A DNA stretch of 64,000 nucleotides from Bradyrhizobium sp. SRL28 (lineage in GTDB: Bacteria > Pseudomonadota > Alphaproteobacteria > Rhizobiales > Xanthobacteraceae): positions 1 through 64,000 of the forward strand of contig NZ_JAHEAG010000021.1 of assembly GCF_018596315.1 (NCBI RefSeq), given 5' to 3'. The notes beneath the pieces were generated by a model. The model saw nothing but the letters and a program-made list of their open reading frames with translations, did not search any database and had not been told where the DNA came from. Position numbers and translations under genes: made by a program. This document shows, piece after piece, positions 35,542-42,279 of the stretch; within the stretch, counting starts at the first letter, position 1; the number at the start of each line of letters is the position of its first letter.

Positions 35542-36189
35542 ATGCCCAGCTGTCGCCTGCATTACTTCCCGGAGTCGGGAAACAGCTACAAGCTCGCGCT
35601 GATGCTGACGCTATGCGGCGAGCGCTTCGAGCCGGTGTGGACCGATTTCGGCGGCGGCGTGACGCGAACGCCGGAATGGCGGCGCGACGTCAACGAGATG
35701 GGCGAAATTCCGGTGCTCGAGGTGGACGGCGAGCGCCTGACACAGACCGCGCCGATCCTGCTGAAGCTGGCAAAGCAATTCGGCCGGTTCGGCGGCGAGA
35801 CCGAGCAGGAACAGTTCAAACTGCTGCGCTGGCTGTTCTGGGACAACCACAAGCTCACCGGCTACATGGCGACCTACCGCTATTTTCGGACCTTCACGCC
35901 ATCGCCTGACGAACACGTGCTGAAGCATTTCCGCAGGCGGCTCGACGATTTCCTGTCGATCCTCGAGCAACACATGCAGAAGAACGCATTCGCCATCGGC
36001 GAGCGGCCAACGGTGGCCGACATCTCGATGATGGCCTATCTGCATTATCCCGCCGACGAGACCGGGTATTATCTGGCAACGAGCCATCCGGCAATCAACG
36101 CCTGGCTTAAGCGCATGGCGCAATTGCCGGGCTGGAAATCAGCCTATGATCTGCTTCCCGGCAAACGCCTGACGCACTACGCCAAGTGA
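35542..36189 (+). CDS. Glutathione S-transferase family protein
   Basis: 215 residues from the ATG at 35542; a GTG at 35527 overlaps the previous gene and is less likely. The N-terminal thioredoxin fold has SGNSYKLALMLTLCG with a Ser/Asn at the glutathione-activating position, the cis-Pro loop GEIPVLEV and the TQTAPILL helix. The all-helical C-terminal domain has ERPTVADISMMAYL. It probably conjugates glutathione to an electrophile or serves as a peroxidase. Partner of the CoA-transferase just upstream. Confidence 0.88.
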   Translation: MPSCRLHYFPESGNSYKLALMLTLCGERFEPVWTDFGGGVTRTPEWRRDVNEMGEIPVLEVDGERLTQTAPILLKLAKQFGRFGGETEQEQFKLLRWLFWDNHKLTGYMATYRYFRTFTPSPDEHVLKHFRRRLDDFLSILEQHMQKNAFAIGERPTVADISMMAYLHYPADETGYYLATSHPAINAWLKRMAQLPGWKSAYDLLPGKRLTHYAK

Positions 36190-36217
36190 TCACTCGAGGT
36201 AATCACTCGGGCAATTT

Positions 36218-36382
36218 TCAGCGGTTGAGCCACGCCCAAACGATGCCTAACACAATTACCCCGGCGACGATCGAGACCGCGATCGCCCAGACGCTGACCC
36301 GGACATCGCCGATCATCTGACGATCGGCTTCGTTCTCCGCGATCTTGCGATTGCGTTGCCTGTCCTGGTCGGAAGAGCTCAT
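36218..36382 (-). CDS. Small single-span membrane protein
   Basis: A 54-residue open frame. A charged N-terminus (MSSSDQDRQRNRKIAENEAD) is followed by one hydrophobic helix of about 20 residues (VWAIAVSIVAGVIVLGIVWA) and a short LNR end. The polar-then-hydrophobic layout and codon bias suggest a real gene with its N-terminus in the cytoplasm. Ribosome binding is weak (GGCGATG). No family recognised. It is convergent with the GST gene. Confidence 0.5.
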   Translation of the reverse strand: MSSSDQDRQRNRKIAENEADRQMIGDVRVSVWAIAVSIVAGVIVLGIVWAWLNR

Positions 36383-36429
36383 CGCCAATCTCCGCTCGGC
36401 TCGCTGCTGCCCTCACTAATAGCGTTTTC

Positions 36430-36479
36430 GGGCGAAGTGGGTACCGGTTCGCGTGAAGAAAACGCGTCAAAACAAGAAT
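36430..36479. repeat. Dispersed element, family G flank
   Basis: CGAAGTGGGTACCGGTTCGC then GTGAAGAAAACGCGTCAAAA lies directly next to the palindrome at 36480-36520. I recall this combination recurring between Bradyrhizobium genes; no second copy is in this window. Confidence 0.5.
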
Positions 36480-36520
36480 CTAGAGCTTCGGTTCTGATCC
36501 AATCAGAACCGAAGCTCTAG
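36480..36520 (-). terminator. Perfect palindrome, probable terminator for the heme-c gene
   Basis: 19-bp perfect inverted repeat, CTAGAGCTTCGGTTCTGAT with its complement, around a 3-base loop (CCA). On the minus strand it is followed by a T-rich ATTCTTGTTTTG, so it can end the transcript of the heme-c gene 18 bases upstream. It is also part of a dispersed repeat. Confidence 0.7.
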
Positions 36521-36538
36521 CACAATTCGCCAAGACCT

Positions 36539-38053
36539 TTAGCGGCTTTTGACGAAGCACATGCCGATGCGCGAGATCTTGCCGGCGGCCTGACAGCTCA
36601 GACCTTCGGCGCAGGTCCAGTCGCGGAAACTTCCATCATTGCTTGCGGCTGGTTTGCCCTGCAAATAGCAATGCGCGCCCCAGCCGTCGTAATAGTTGGT
36701 GCCGGCGAGTTCGGTGCTGCCGCGCAATTGCGGACGGCTGGCGAACCCGCGCGAGTAATCCGGCGGTTTGCCGTCGCGCAGGCTTGCGAGAATATCGCGG
36801 CGGCGGATCTGGTCGCCGAAGAAATGCGGCGATGCCGGCACCACGGTCGTATTCGATGGCTTATCCGCCATCCAGTCGACGCCTGGGAAGTGAAAGCCGC
36901 CGATGCCTCGCGTCTGGTGGCAGCCGGAACAGGTCACGTCGTTGAGCCGCCGTTCGAACCCGGCAAGCGAGCGGATGTTCTGCAGCTTCACGCCGCCTTC
37001 CGCAGCCTTCCTGAGCGCAGCCACCACGTCGGCCTCGCTGAACGCGGCGCCTTCTCCTTGCACCAGCCCGAATTCGGGCTCCAGGTCCGATCGATCGAAC
37101 CCGACCGGCGTTGGCGCAATCGCGCCGCTGGCGAGGAATTTTTCCGGGATCAGCACGGTGCCGCGATCGAACGCGACCAGATTGATAGGATCGAGCAGCC
37201 ATGCCCTGAACTCGCGCTTGAGGCCATCGTCCGCCAGAAGGCGCGCACGGTCGATCTGGTTTTCCATCGGCGCTTCCGCGAAGGCGCGCGCTTCCCGATC
37301 GTAGCGAAACACCTTCAACAGATAGTCGGTGCGGAAATCGCGAACCGAAGATTTTGGCGCGTGCGCGATCTGCAGATTGGTTTCGATGCGGTCGATATTC
37401 TCGTAGCCGATCAGGTCGAGCGGGCCATCCCTTGCCGACGGTGCCCCGCCGAGCGGCGCGGCAAGCCAGCGATTGGCGATTTCGGAACAGGTGATCGTGG
37501 ATCCTTCGCCTCTCGCCTTCAGCACGACGTTCAGCGTCATCGGCAGCCGTGGCGGCGCAGCGTCGTCGCCGGCCGCTTTGTTCATCCGCGTCAGGCGGTA
37601 GATCAGGCGGACCTCACCGCAGCTTGCTTCGGCGGCGTACGTGCGGTCCATGCGGTTGACGATGCCGGCCAGCACGAACCGTGTCTCTGCCGAATAAAGC
37701 AGCGTGCGGTCGAACAATTGGAAGTCAAAGCCCTCGCCGACGCCAATCGTCTCCTTTGGCAGGCTCGCTCGGTGCCGCGCAATATAGCGGTCGAATTCGC
37801 CATCGATCGCCTGCCGGACCTGCACCATCGACGGCAAGGCGAACAACTCGCTGTTGGCGAGCGGAATATCTGCCGACCGCTCCGGCAGCAACATGCGATC
37901 GAGGCGGAATTTTCCGCCATCGAGTTCGCGCAGCATCGCAGGATCGGTGATGGCGGTGCCGCGCTCCAGCGCCGCATTCTGTGCCGCACGCGCCGGCAAA
38001 GCAGCGCATAGCATAGCAAATACGATGGCGAGAAATCGGGGCGCGAGGCTCAT
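36539..38053 (-). CDS. Secreted mono-heme c-type protein
   Basis: 504 residues with a Sec signal peptide (FLAIVFAMLCAALPARAA). One c-heme motif, CSGCH, is seen at about residue 377, in DVTCSGCHQTRGIGGFHF. The rest has no redox-enzyme family I recognise. Several extra cysteines near the C-terminus (AHCYLQGKP, WTCAEGLSCQAAG, GMCFVK) suggest disulfides. It is probably a periplasmic electron-transfer or binding protein, possibly the partner of an unknown oxidase. Single gene ending at a strong palindromic terminator. Confidence 0.75.
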   Translation of the reverse strand: MSLAPRFLAIVFAMLCAALPARAAQNAALERGTAITDPAMLRELDGGKFRLDRMLLPERSADIPLANSELFALPSMVQVRQAIDGEFDRYIARHRASLPKETIGVGEGFDFQLFDRTLLYSAETRFVLAGIVNRMDRTYAAEASCGEVRLIYRLTRMNKAAGDDAAPPRLPMTLNVVLKARGEGSTITCSEIANRWLAAPLGGAPSARDGPLDLIGYENIDRIETNLQIAHAPKSSVRDFRTDYLLKVFRYDREARAFAEAPMENQIDRARLLADDGLKREFRAWLLDPINLVAFDRGTVLIPEKFLASGAIAPTPVGFDRSDLEPEFGLVQGEGAAFSEADVVAALRKAAEGGVKLQNIRSLAGFERRLNDVTCSGCHQTRGIGGFHFPGVDWMADKPSNTTVVPASPHFFGDQIRRRDILASLRDGKPPDYSRGFASRPQLRGSTELAGTNYYDGWGAHCYLQGKPAASNDGSFRDWTCAEGLSCQAAGKISRIGMCFVKSR

Positions 38054-38089
38054 GCCTCAACTAACACCGCGCAATGAGACCTATTCAAG

Positions 38090-38123
38090 AAAAAAGGCGC
38101 CTCACATCGCCGTGAAGCGCCTT
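38090..38123 (-). terminator. Rho-independent terminator
   Basis: On the minus strand, AAGGCGCTTCAC pairs with GTGAGGCGCCTT (one mismatch), followed by a TTTTTT run (38090-38095 on the plus strand as AAAAAA). It lies 20 bases past the membrane coiled-coil gene. Confidence 0.88.
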
Positions 38124-38143
38124 CCTGTTCGAATATCTTCCCG

Positions 38144-39169
38144 TCAGCGCGCGACGATCAGGCCCTTGCTGGTCACGACCACCCAGCGGCCGTCCTGCTT
38201 GCGAATGGCGTCGACACGGCCGACACCGGGTATGGGATCGCCGGCATAGACCTCGTACATGCCGCGGCGGCTCTCGATCAGGGCGCTGCCGTTGGCGACG
38301 TCCCGCAATACCCAGCCTTCGACGGTCGGCAGCCGGGCGACTTCGGGCTTGGACGGGACCGGAGGCGCGGACGGCGCTACGGCGGCCGCAGCCTGCTGCG
38401 GTACCGAGCCAGTCACTTCCTTCGCGGGAGCCGGCGCGGCAGCAGCCGTCGTCGCGGACGCCTGGGCGGCGCGGAGCTTGTCGACGGCTTCGCTGAGCTT
38501 GGCGAGTTTCGCGACGGGTTCGGCCTGCGCCTTCTCGACCTTGTCGAGGCGGTCGCTGGCCTTGTTGAACTGGCCCGTCGTCGCCTTGGAATTATGCTCC
38601 AGGCCGGCTTTCAGCGCGACGATCTCGGCATCGATCCGCGCCACGGAGGCTTCGAGCGCGCTGTCCTTCACTGAAGCCTGGGTCGAAGCTTGGGCCGTCT
38701 CTCCGACCACCAATTTTCCGATCCCCGCGGTTGCCAGCGCGCCACCAAGCGCACCCGCCACTGTCGCCAGCGCCACCACGGCGGCCATCGCTCCGAACTT
38801 TCGTTTGCCGGACGATCCTTCCGCCTGTGCTGCCTTGGTATCTGTGCCGACGCGGTCGCCGGGCGACATGATCGTCACGTTGCCTGGGAAGCGCGGCGCT
38901 TCCGGCTTCACGGCGTTGATCTTGGGAGGGTCGATCTTGGGAGCTTCCGCCTTTGGCGCCTCGACCTTTGGCGCTTCCATCATGACGGCGTCCACCTTGG
39001 GCGCATCGAGCTTCGGCGAGGTCTCTTCCTGGTCGAGCGCCAGTTTCGCCGCCTCGACCTCCACCGCGGCCGTCACCGGCTCCTTCGGCGCCGACATATC
39101 CGGAGCGGCTGGGTCGACGCCAAGGCTTCCGGTTTCACCGCTGGTGGGCTGGGGTTGCTGATCGCTCAC
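38144..39169 (-). CDS. Membrane-anchored coiled-coil protein with APK-rich repeats
   Basis: 341 residues. The N-terminal 90 residues are acidic with EAPK/DPPK-type repeats (APKVEAPKAEAPK). A single membrane helix follows near 126-150 (FGAMAAVVALATVAGALGGALA). Next come a predicted coiled coil (165-232, heptad-like Leu/Ala with KASDRLDKVEKAQ), an Ala/Pro linker and a compact C-terminal domain (VEGWVLRDVANGSALIESR...) rich in beta-strand patterns. The layout suggests an inner-membrane protein with a periplasmic tip, perhaps a scaffold. Family not recognised. Confidence 0.75.
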   Translation of the reverse strand: MSDQQPQPTSGETGSLGVDPAAPDMSAPKEPVTAAVEVEAAKLALDQEETSPKLDAPKVDAVMMEAPKVEAPKAEAPKIDPPKINAVKPEAPRFPGNVTIMSPGDRVGTDTKAAQAEGSSGKRKFGAMAAVVALATVAGALGGALATAGIGKLVVGETAQASTQASVKDSALEASVARIDAEIVALKAGLEHNSKATTGQFNKASDRLDKVEKAQAEPVAKLAKLSEAVDKLRAAQASATTAAAAPAPAKEVTGSVPQQAAAAVAPSAPPVPSKPEVARLPTVEGWVLRDVANGSALIESRRGMYEVYAGDPIPGVGRVDAIRKQDGRWVVVTSKGLIVAR

Positions 39170-39411
39170 TTTGCATTCTCCAGAATTGATTGACCATTTG
39201 GTAACTTTTATTGCTTGCCAAATCGTTACCGGCTTCGGGCTTACCGAAATTTTAGGAACTCATCCGGCCCGGTTTGGGACCGCCAAACGCCGGACACCCC
39301 AGTCCCGAGCCCCTAATGCTGCCCTGCGGCATCCTTGCTGGTTCCGTTTGCGCCGGTCTGTTTCCCGACTAACATGGACCGGCCGACCAGCCAGAAAGGC
39401 AGGAGGTCGCC
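39170..39411. other. Intergenic region, divergent promoters
   Basis: About 240 bases between the divergent membrane-protein and cNMP-binding genes. AT-rich at 39190-39230 (TTGGTAACTTTTATTGCTTG), so the promoters are probably there. No clear operator seen. Confidence 0.4.
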
Positions 39412-39786
39412 ATGACCATCGAGAAATGCATCAACGAGTTTGATGTAGATGACGTCATTTTTGAGGAAGGCTCGACCGGGCGGGAACTGTTCGTCGTGCT
39501 CGACGGCAGGGTCGAGATCGCCAAGATGAACGGCGCCAGCAAGACAGTCATCGTCACGCTCGGCAAGGGTGAGTTCTTCGGCGAGATGGCTGTTATCGAC
39601 GGCTCGTCACGTTCGGCAACCGCCATTGCGGCCGCGCCAAACACCCGCGTGATGCGGATCAATCACGCCCACTTCGTCTACCTGGTCAGCCAGCAGCCGG
39701 CCTTTGCGCTGATGATCATGGATGCGCTCAGCAAGCGCTTGCGGGCTTCCAACACGGTCGCCTTCAGAACAGCGGCGAGTTCATGA
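39412..39786 (+). CDS. Stand-alone cyclic-nucleotide-binding domain protein
   Basis: 124 residues, a complete cNMP-binding fold with nothing else. The phosphate-binding cassette GEFFGEMAVIDGSSRSATA (53-71) has the Glu58 and Arg67 that hold ribose and phosphate in Crp-type domains, so cAMP or cGMP binding is likely. There is no helix-turn-helix, unlike Crp/Fnr. Its stop overlaps the start of a metallo-beta-lactamase-fold gene by ATGA, so it probably forms a complex with or regulates that enzyme. Two cyclases in the window could supply the ligand. Confidence 0.85.
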   Translation: MTIEKCINEFDVDDVIFEEGSTGRELFVVLDGRVEIAKMNGASKTVIVTLGKGEFFGEMAVIDGSSRSATAIAAAPNTRVMRINHAHFVYLVSQQPAFALMIMDALSKRLRASNTVAFRTAASS

Positions 39787-40595
39787 GTGAGCGCAAGCCC
39801 AGCCCATTCAAGACACTGCTCGACAGCGACGTCTGTTCGCTGATCGAGGCGGCCGAGAACGTCTATCAGATACGGTTCAAAAACCGCGCCGCGAACGCCT
39901 ATCTGGTGCGCGGCAGCTCGCGCACCATCATGATCGATGTCGGATTATCCTCGAACTATCCGCACCTGCTGACATCCCTCAGCCATATCGGCGTAAAGCC
40001 CGACGATATCGACATGGTGGTACTGAGCCATGAGCATCTCGACCACATTGGCGCGGCCTATCACTTCCATGGCCGTGCCTTCATCGCCGCGCATCGGCTC
40101 GCCGCCAACAAGATCATGTTGCGCGACGACTTCTCGATGCTGCGCAAGATGTTTAACGAGCCGAACGTGCCGATCAATATCGATCTCTGGCTGGAAGAAG
40201 GCAATCTGATCGACCTCGGCAATTTCCGCCTCAACGTGATGCATACGCCGGGCCATACCTCCGCCTGCATCACGCTGTTCGATCCGGACAAGGGATTGTT
40301 GTTCGCCTCCGACACCCTGATGCCGGGCGGAGTGATGGGCGGCGTGTTCGGCTCCGGCAGCATCGCCGATTACATCCAGTCGCTGGAGCGGCTGAAGGGT
40401 CTGAACTCGAAGATCCTGTTGTCGGGCCACGGGCGGCTATCCGACACGCCGCAAGAGGACGTGAGGACCGCGATCCAGCGTTCGCACGGATTGCTGTCGG
40501 ATACGGCGCAATTGTTCGACGCGCTCGATGCGCGAGCGAATTTCGAACCGATCATGCAGTCGGTGCGCGACCTCAACAAGCTCGATGACAGCTAG
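39783..40595 (+). CDS. Metallo-beta-lactamase-fold hydrolase, partner of the cNMP-binding protein
   Basis: 270 residues. The zinc-binding HxHxDH is HEHLDH at 83-88. Further ligands are His157 (HTPGHTSAC), Asp177 (FASDTLMPGG) and His216 (LSGHGR), a full dinuclear site. An alpha-helical C-terminus follows (LFDALDARANFEPIMQSV), as in glyoxalase II or lactonase-like members. The substrate is unknown: a thioester, lactone or cyclic phosphodiester would fit the fold. It is translationally coupled to the cNMP-binding protein. Confidence 0.87.
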   Translation: MSERKPSPFKTLLDSDVCSLIEAAENVYQIRFKNRAANAYLVRGSSRTIMIDVGLSSNYPHLLTSLSHIGVKPDDIDMVVLSHEHLDHIGAAYHFHGRAFIAAHRLAANKIMLRDDFSMLRKMFNEPNVPINIDLWLEEGNLIDLGNFRLNVMHTPGHTSACITLFDPDKGLLFASDTLMPGGVMGGVFGSGSIADYIQSLERLKGLNSKILLSGHGRLSDTPQEDVRTAIQRSHGLLSDTAQLFDALDARANFEPIMQSVRDLNKLDDS

Positions 40596-40717
40596 GTCAG
40601 CCGATCCGCAACATATTCCGCAGCGCCGAATGTGTGATCCGTCCATTTGACAAATGGCACGGCGGCCTGTTCAACGGTTCCAACAACACTGCATAAAACA
40701 TCGGGAGAGACAGCACC

Positions 40718-41332
40718 ATGAAGTTCTACGACTCGGTTGGGCCGAACCCTCGCGTGGTCCGCATGTTCATGGCGGAGAAGGGCATCGAGATGCCGAAGCA
40801 GACGGTCGATCTGCGCAAGGGTGAAAACCGTGAGGCCGAGCATCTGAAGCGCAATCCGCACGGCCAGATGCCGACACTCGAACTCGACAACGGCAGCTAT
40901 CTCTCCGAGATTACCGCGATCTGCGAATATCTCGAAGAGAAGCATCCGGCGCCTGCGATGATCGGGGCGACGCCGGAAGAGCGCGCCGAATGCCGGATGT
41001 GGACGCGCCGTGTCGACCTCAACATCTGCGAGCATATGGGGAATGGCTTTCGCTTCGGCGAAGGCCTGAAGTTCTTCGAGAAGCGAATTCCCTGTGCCCC
41101 CGAGGCCTCACCCGGCCTCAAGATGATTGCCGCCAACCGCCTGCAATGGCTCAACGGCCAGATGGCCGACGGCCGCGACTATCTCTGCGGCAAGCGCTTC
41201 ACGCTGGCTGACATCCTGCTCTATGGCTGGCTCGATTTCGCTGGCCAGGTCGGTCAACCCCTCGATACGGCCAACACCAACATCGTTGCATGGATGGCGC
41301 GCGTGGGAGAACGGCCTTCGGCGAAGGCGTGA
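40718..41332 (+). CDS. Glutathione S-transferase family protein
   Basis: 204 residues. Thioredoxin-like N-terminal domain with SVGPNPRVVRMFMAEKG, the cis-Pro loop HGQMPTLEL and the glutathione-binding YLSEITAICEYLEE. The C-terminal helical domain has LCGKRFTLADILLYGWLDF. It differs from the GST at 35542, with a Pro/Asn-containing loop at the catalytic position. GGGAGAGA precedes the ATG at 40718. Single gene; no substrate clue. Confidence 0.9.
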   Translation: MKFYDSVGPNPRVVRMFMAEKGIEMPKQTVDLRKGENREAEHLKRNPHGQMPTLELDNGSYLSEITAICEYLEEKHPAPAMIGATPEERAECRMWTRRVDLNICEHMGNGFRFGEGLKFFEKRIPCAPEASPGLKMIAANRLQWLNGQMADGRDYLCGKRFTLADILLYGWLDFAGQVGQPLDTANTNIVAWMARVGERPSAKA

Positions 41333-41501
41333 ACCCACACTTGCCTGGAAGCGCCTCGGAGGCGATACACGGGCCGGGGTGCGCCTGTGAAGGCGCTGCC
41401 GCGCGAGCTAAATCACGCGCAGCACAAGCCATTCCGACCGGTGGATGATGCGTTCGGGCAATTGGACCCGAGCAGTGGCAGGCATTGAACCTGGTCCGTG
41501 A

Positions 41502-41807
41502 CTAGCACATCCGAAGATGGCGACCTTGATTGTAGACAAGCTCCCAAAGTTCGCTCGCGCTCCAACGCTCACTCTTCCCGTTGAGCTTTTCTGCAACCGC
41601 AACCGCGAAATCGTCGGCATCTGGAGGCTCTTTTGAAATGATCCGGCAGCAACCCAATGAAGGGTTCGTCGGCATCGCCGTCGCTAGCCGCCGACAAATA
41701 CTTGCAGCCAACGCGACTGCATCGGCTGGATGCACGCCCTGCTCGTCGCGCAACATCTGCGTGATTATTCGTTCTGCTTTGCCTGCATTAATTCGAATTT
41801 CTGTCAT
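41502..41807 (-). CDS. Hypothetical small protein
   Basis: 101 residues from the ATG at 41807, chosen because AAAGGAGG lies just upstream; a longer frame from 41858 has no such signal. It is helical in pattern (RIITQMLRDEQGVHPADAVALAASICRRL), with two adjacent cysteines (LGCCRII) and a Trp-containing C-terminal helix. It is the second gene of a two-gene unit; the stop of the upstream membrane protein lies 1 base before its start. Function unknown. Confidence 0.6.
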   Translation of the reverse strand: MTEIRINAGKAERIITQMLRDEQGVHPADAVALAASICRRLATAMPTNPSLGCCRIISKEPPDADDFAVAVAEKLNGKSERWSASELWELVYNQGRHLRMC

Positions 41808-41808
41808 T

Positions 41809-42051
41809 TCAGCCTCCTTTCTGGCGAAGCCACTCTGCAAGCTGCTTCGCGCTGTCACCGGAGGTGCCTGTCAATATATCCCACAGCCGTAGTACGCTCA
41901 TCGGCAAGAATATCAAATGCGGCAACAGGACGGGCAGAAGGCACACCACGATACTGAAGATGACAACCGCGACACGGCTGAGCATCTCCCTGGTTAGCAA
42001 GAGCACCATCATCGGGGCTGCGTATCCGACAAGATCGATCACCCTGATCAT
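41809..42051 (-). CDS. Small membrane protein
   Basis: 80 residues with two hydrophobic segments (about 5-20 and 25-50, VAVVIFSIVVCLLPVLLPHLI) and a polar C-terminal helix (SAKQLAEWLRQ). GAGGAGGGG precedes the ATG at 42051, an excellent ribosome binding site. It is tightly coupled to the next small gene. The pair is divergent from the large winged-helix regulator, which could control it. No family recognised. Confidence 0.65.
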   Translation of the reverse strand: MIRVIDLVGYAAPMMVLLLTREMLSRVAVVIFSIVVCLLPVLLPHLIFLPMSVLRLWDILTGTSGDSAKQLAEWLRQKGG

Positions 42052-42106
42052 GGCTTGCCCCTCCTCTGGCTGGCGGACAACGGATAATGCTCACGAGCAA
42101 CCTGCG

Positions 42107-42132
42107 CTTCGCGACTACCCAATGTCGCGAAG
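42107..42132. promoter_or_regulatory. Inverted repeat in the divergent control region
   Basis: Perfect 9-bp arms CTTCGCGAC and GTCGCGAAG separated by 8 bases (TACCCAAT). It lies between the divergent small operon and the winged-helix regulator and could be a dimer-binding operator or a hairpin. Confidence 0.4.
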
Positions 42133-42214
42133 CACTCCCGAAAAGGTTGCAAAATGAATCCGAATTGAGCCGCTGGCAGCGAGCGAACGAGCGGAGCGAA
42201 GTCTTTGTTATCGC

Positions 42215-42246
42215 GTTGACTTCACCCTGATGAAGGAGTTGACTTC
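42215..42246 (+). promoter_or_regulatory. Tandem GTTGACTTC direct repeats
   Basis: The 9-mer GTTGACTTC occurs at 42215-42223 and again at 42238-42246, offset by 23 bases (about two helical turns), ending 33 bases before the regulator start. OmpR-type winged helices bind tandem direct repeats, so this could be an autoregulatory site. Confidence 0.4.
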
Positions 42247-42279
42247 CAGAATATTATTCCGATTGACGGGCAGGCATCG

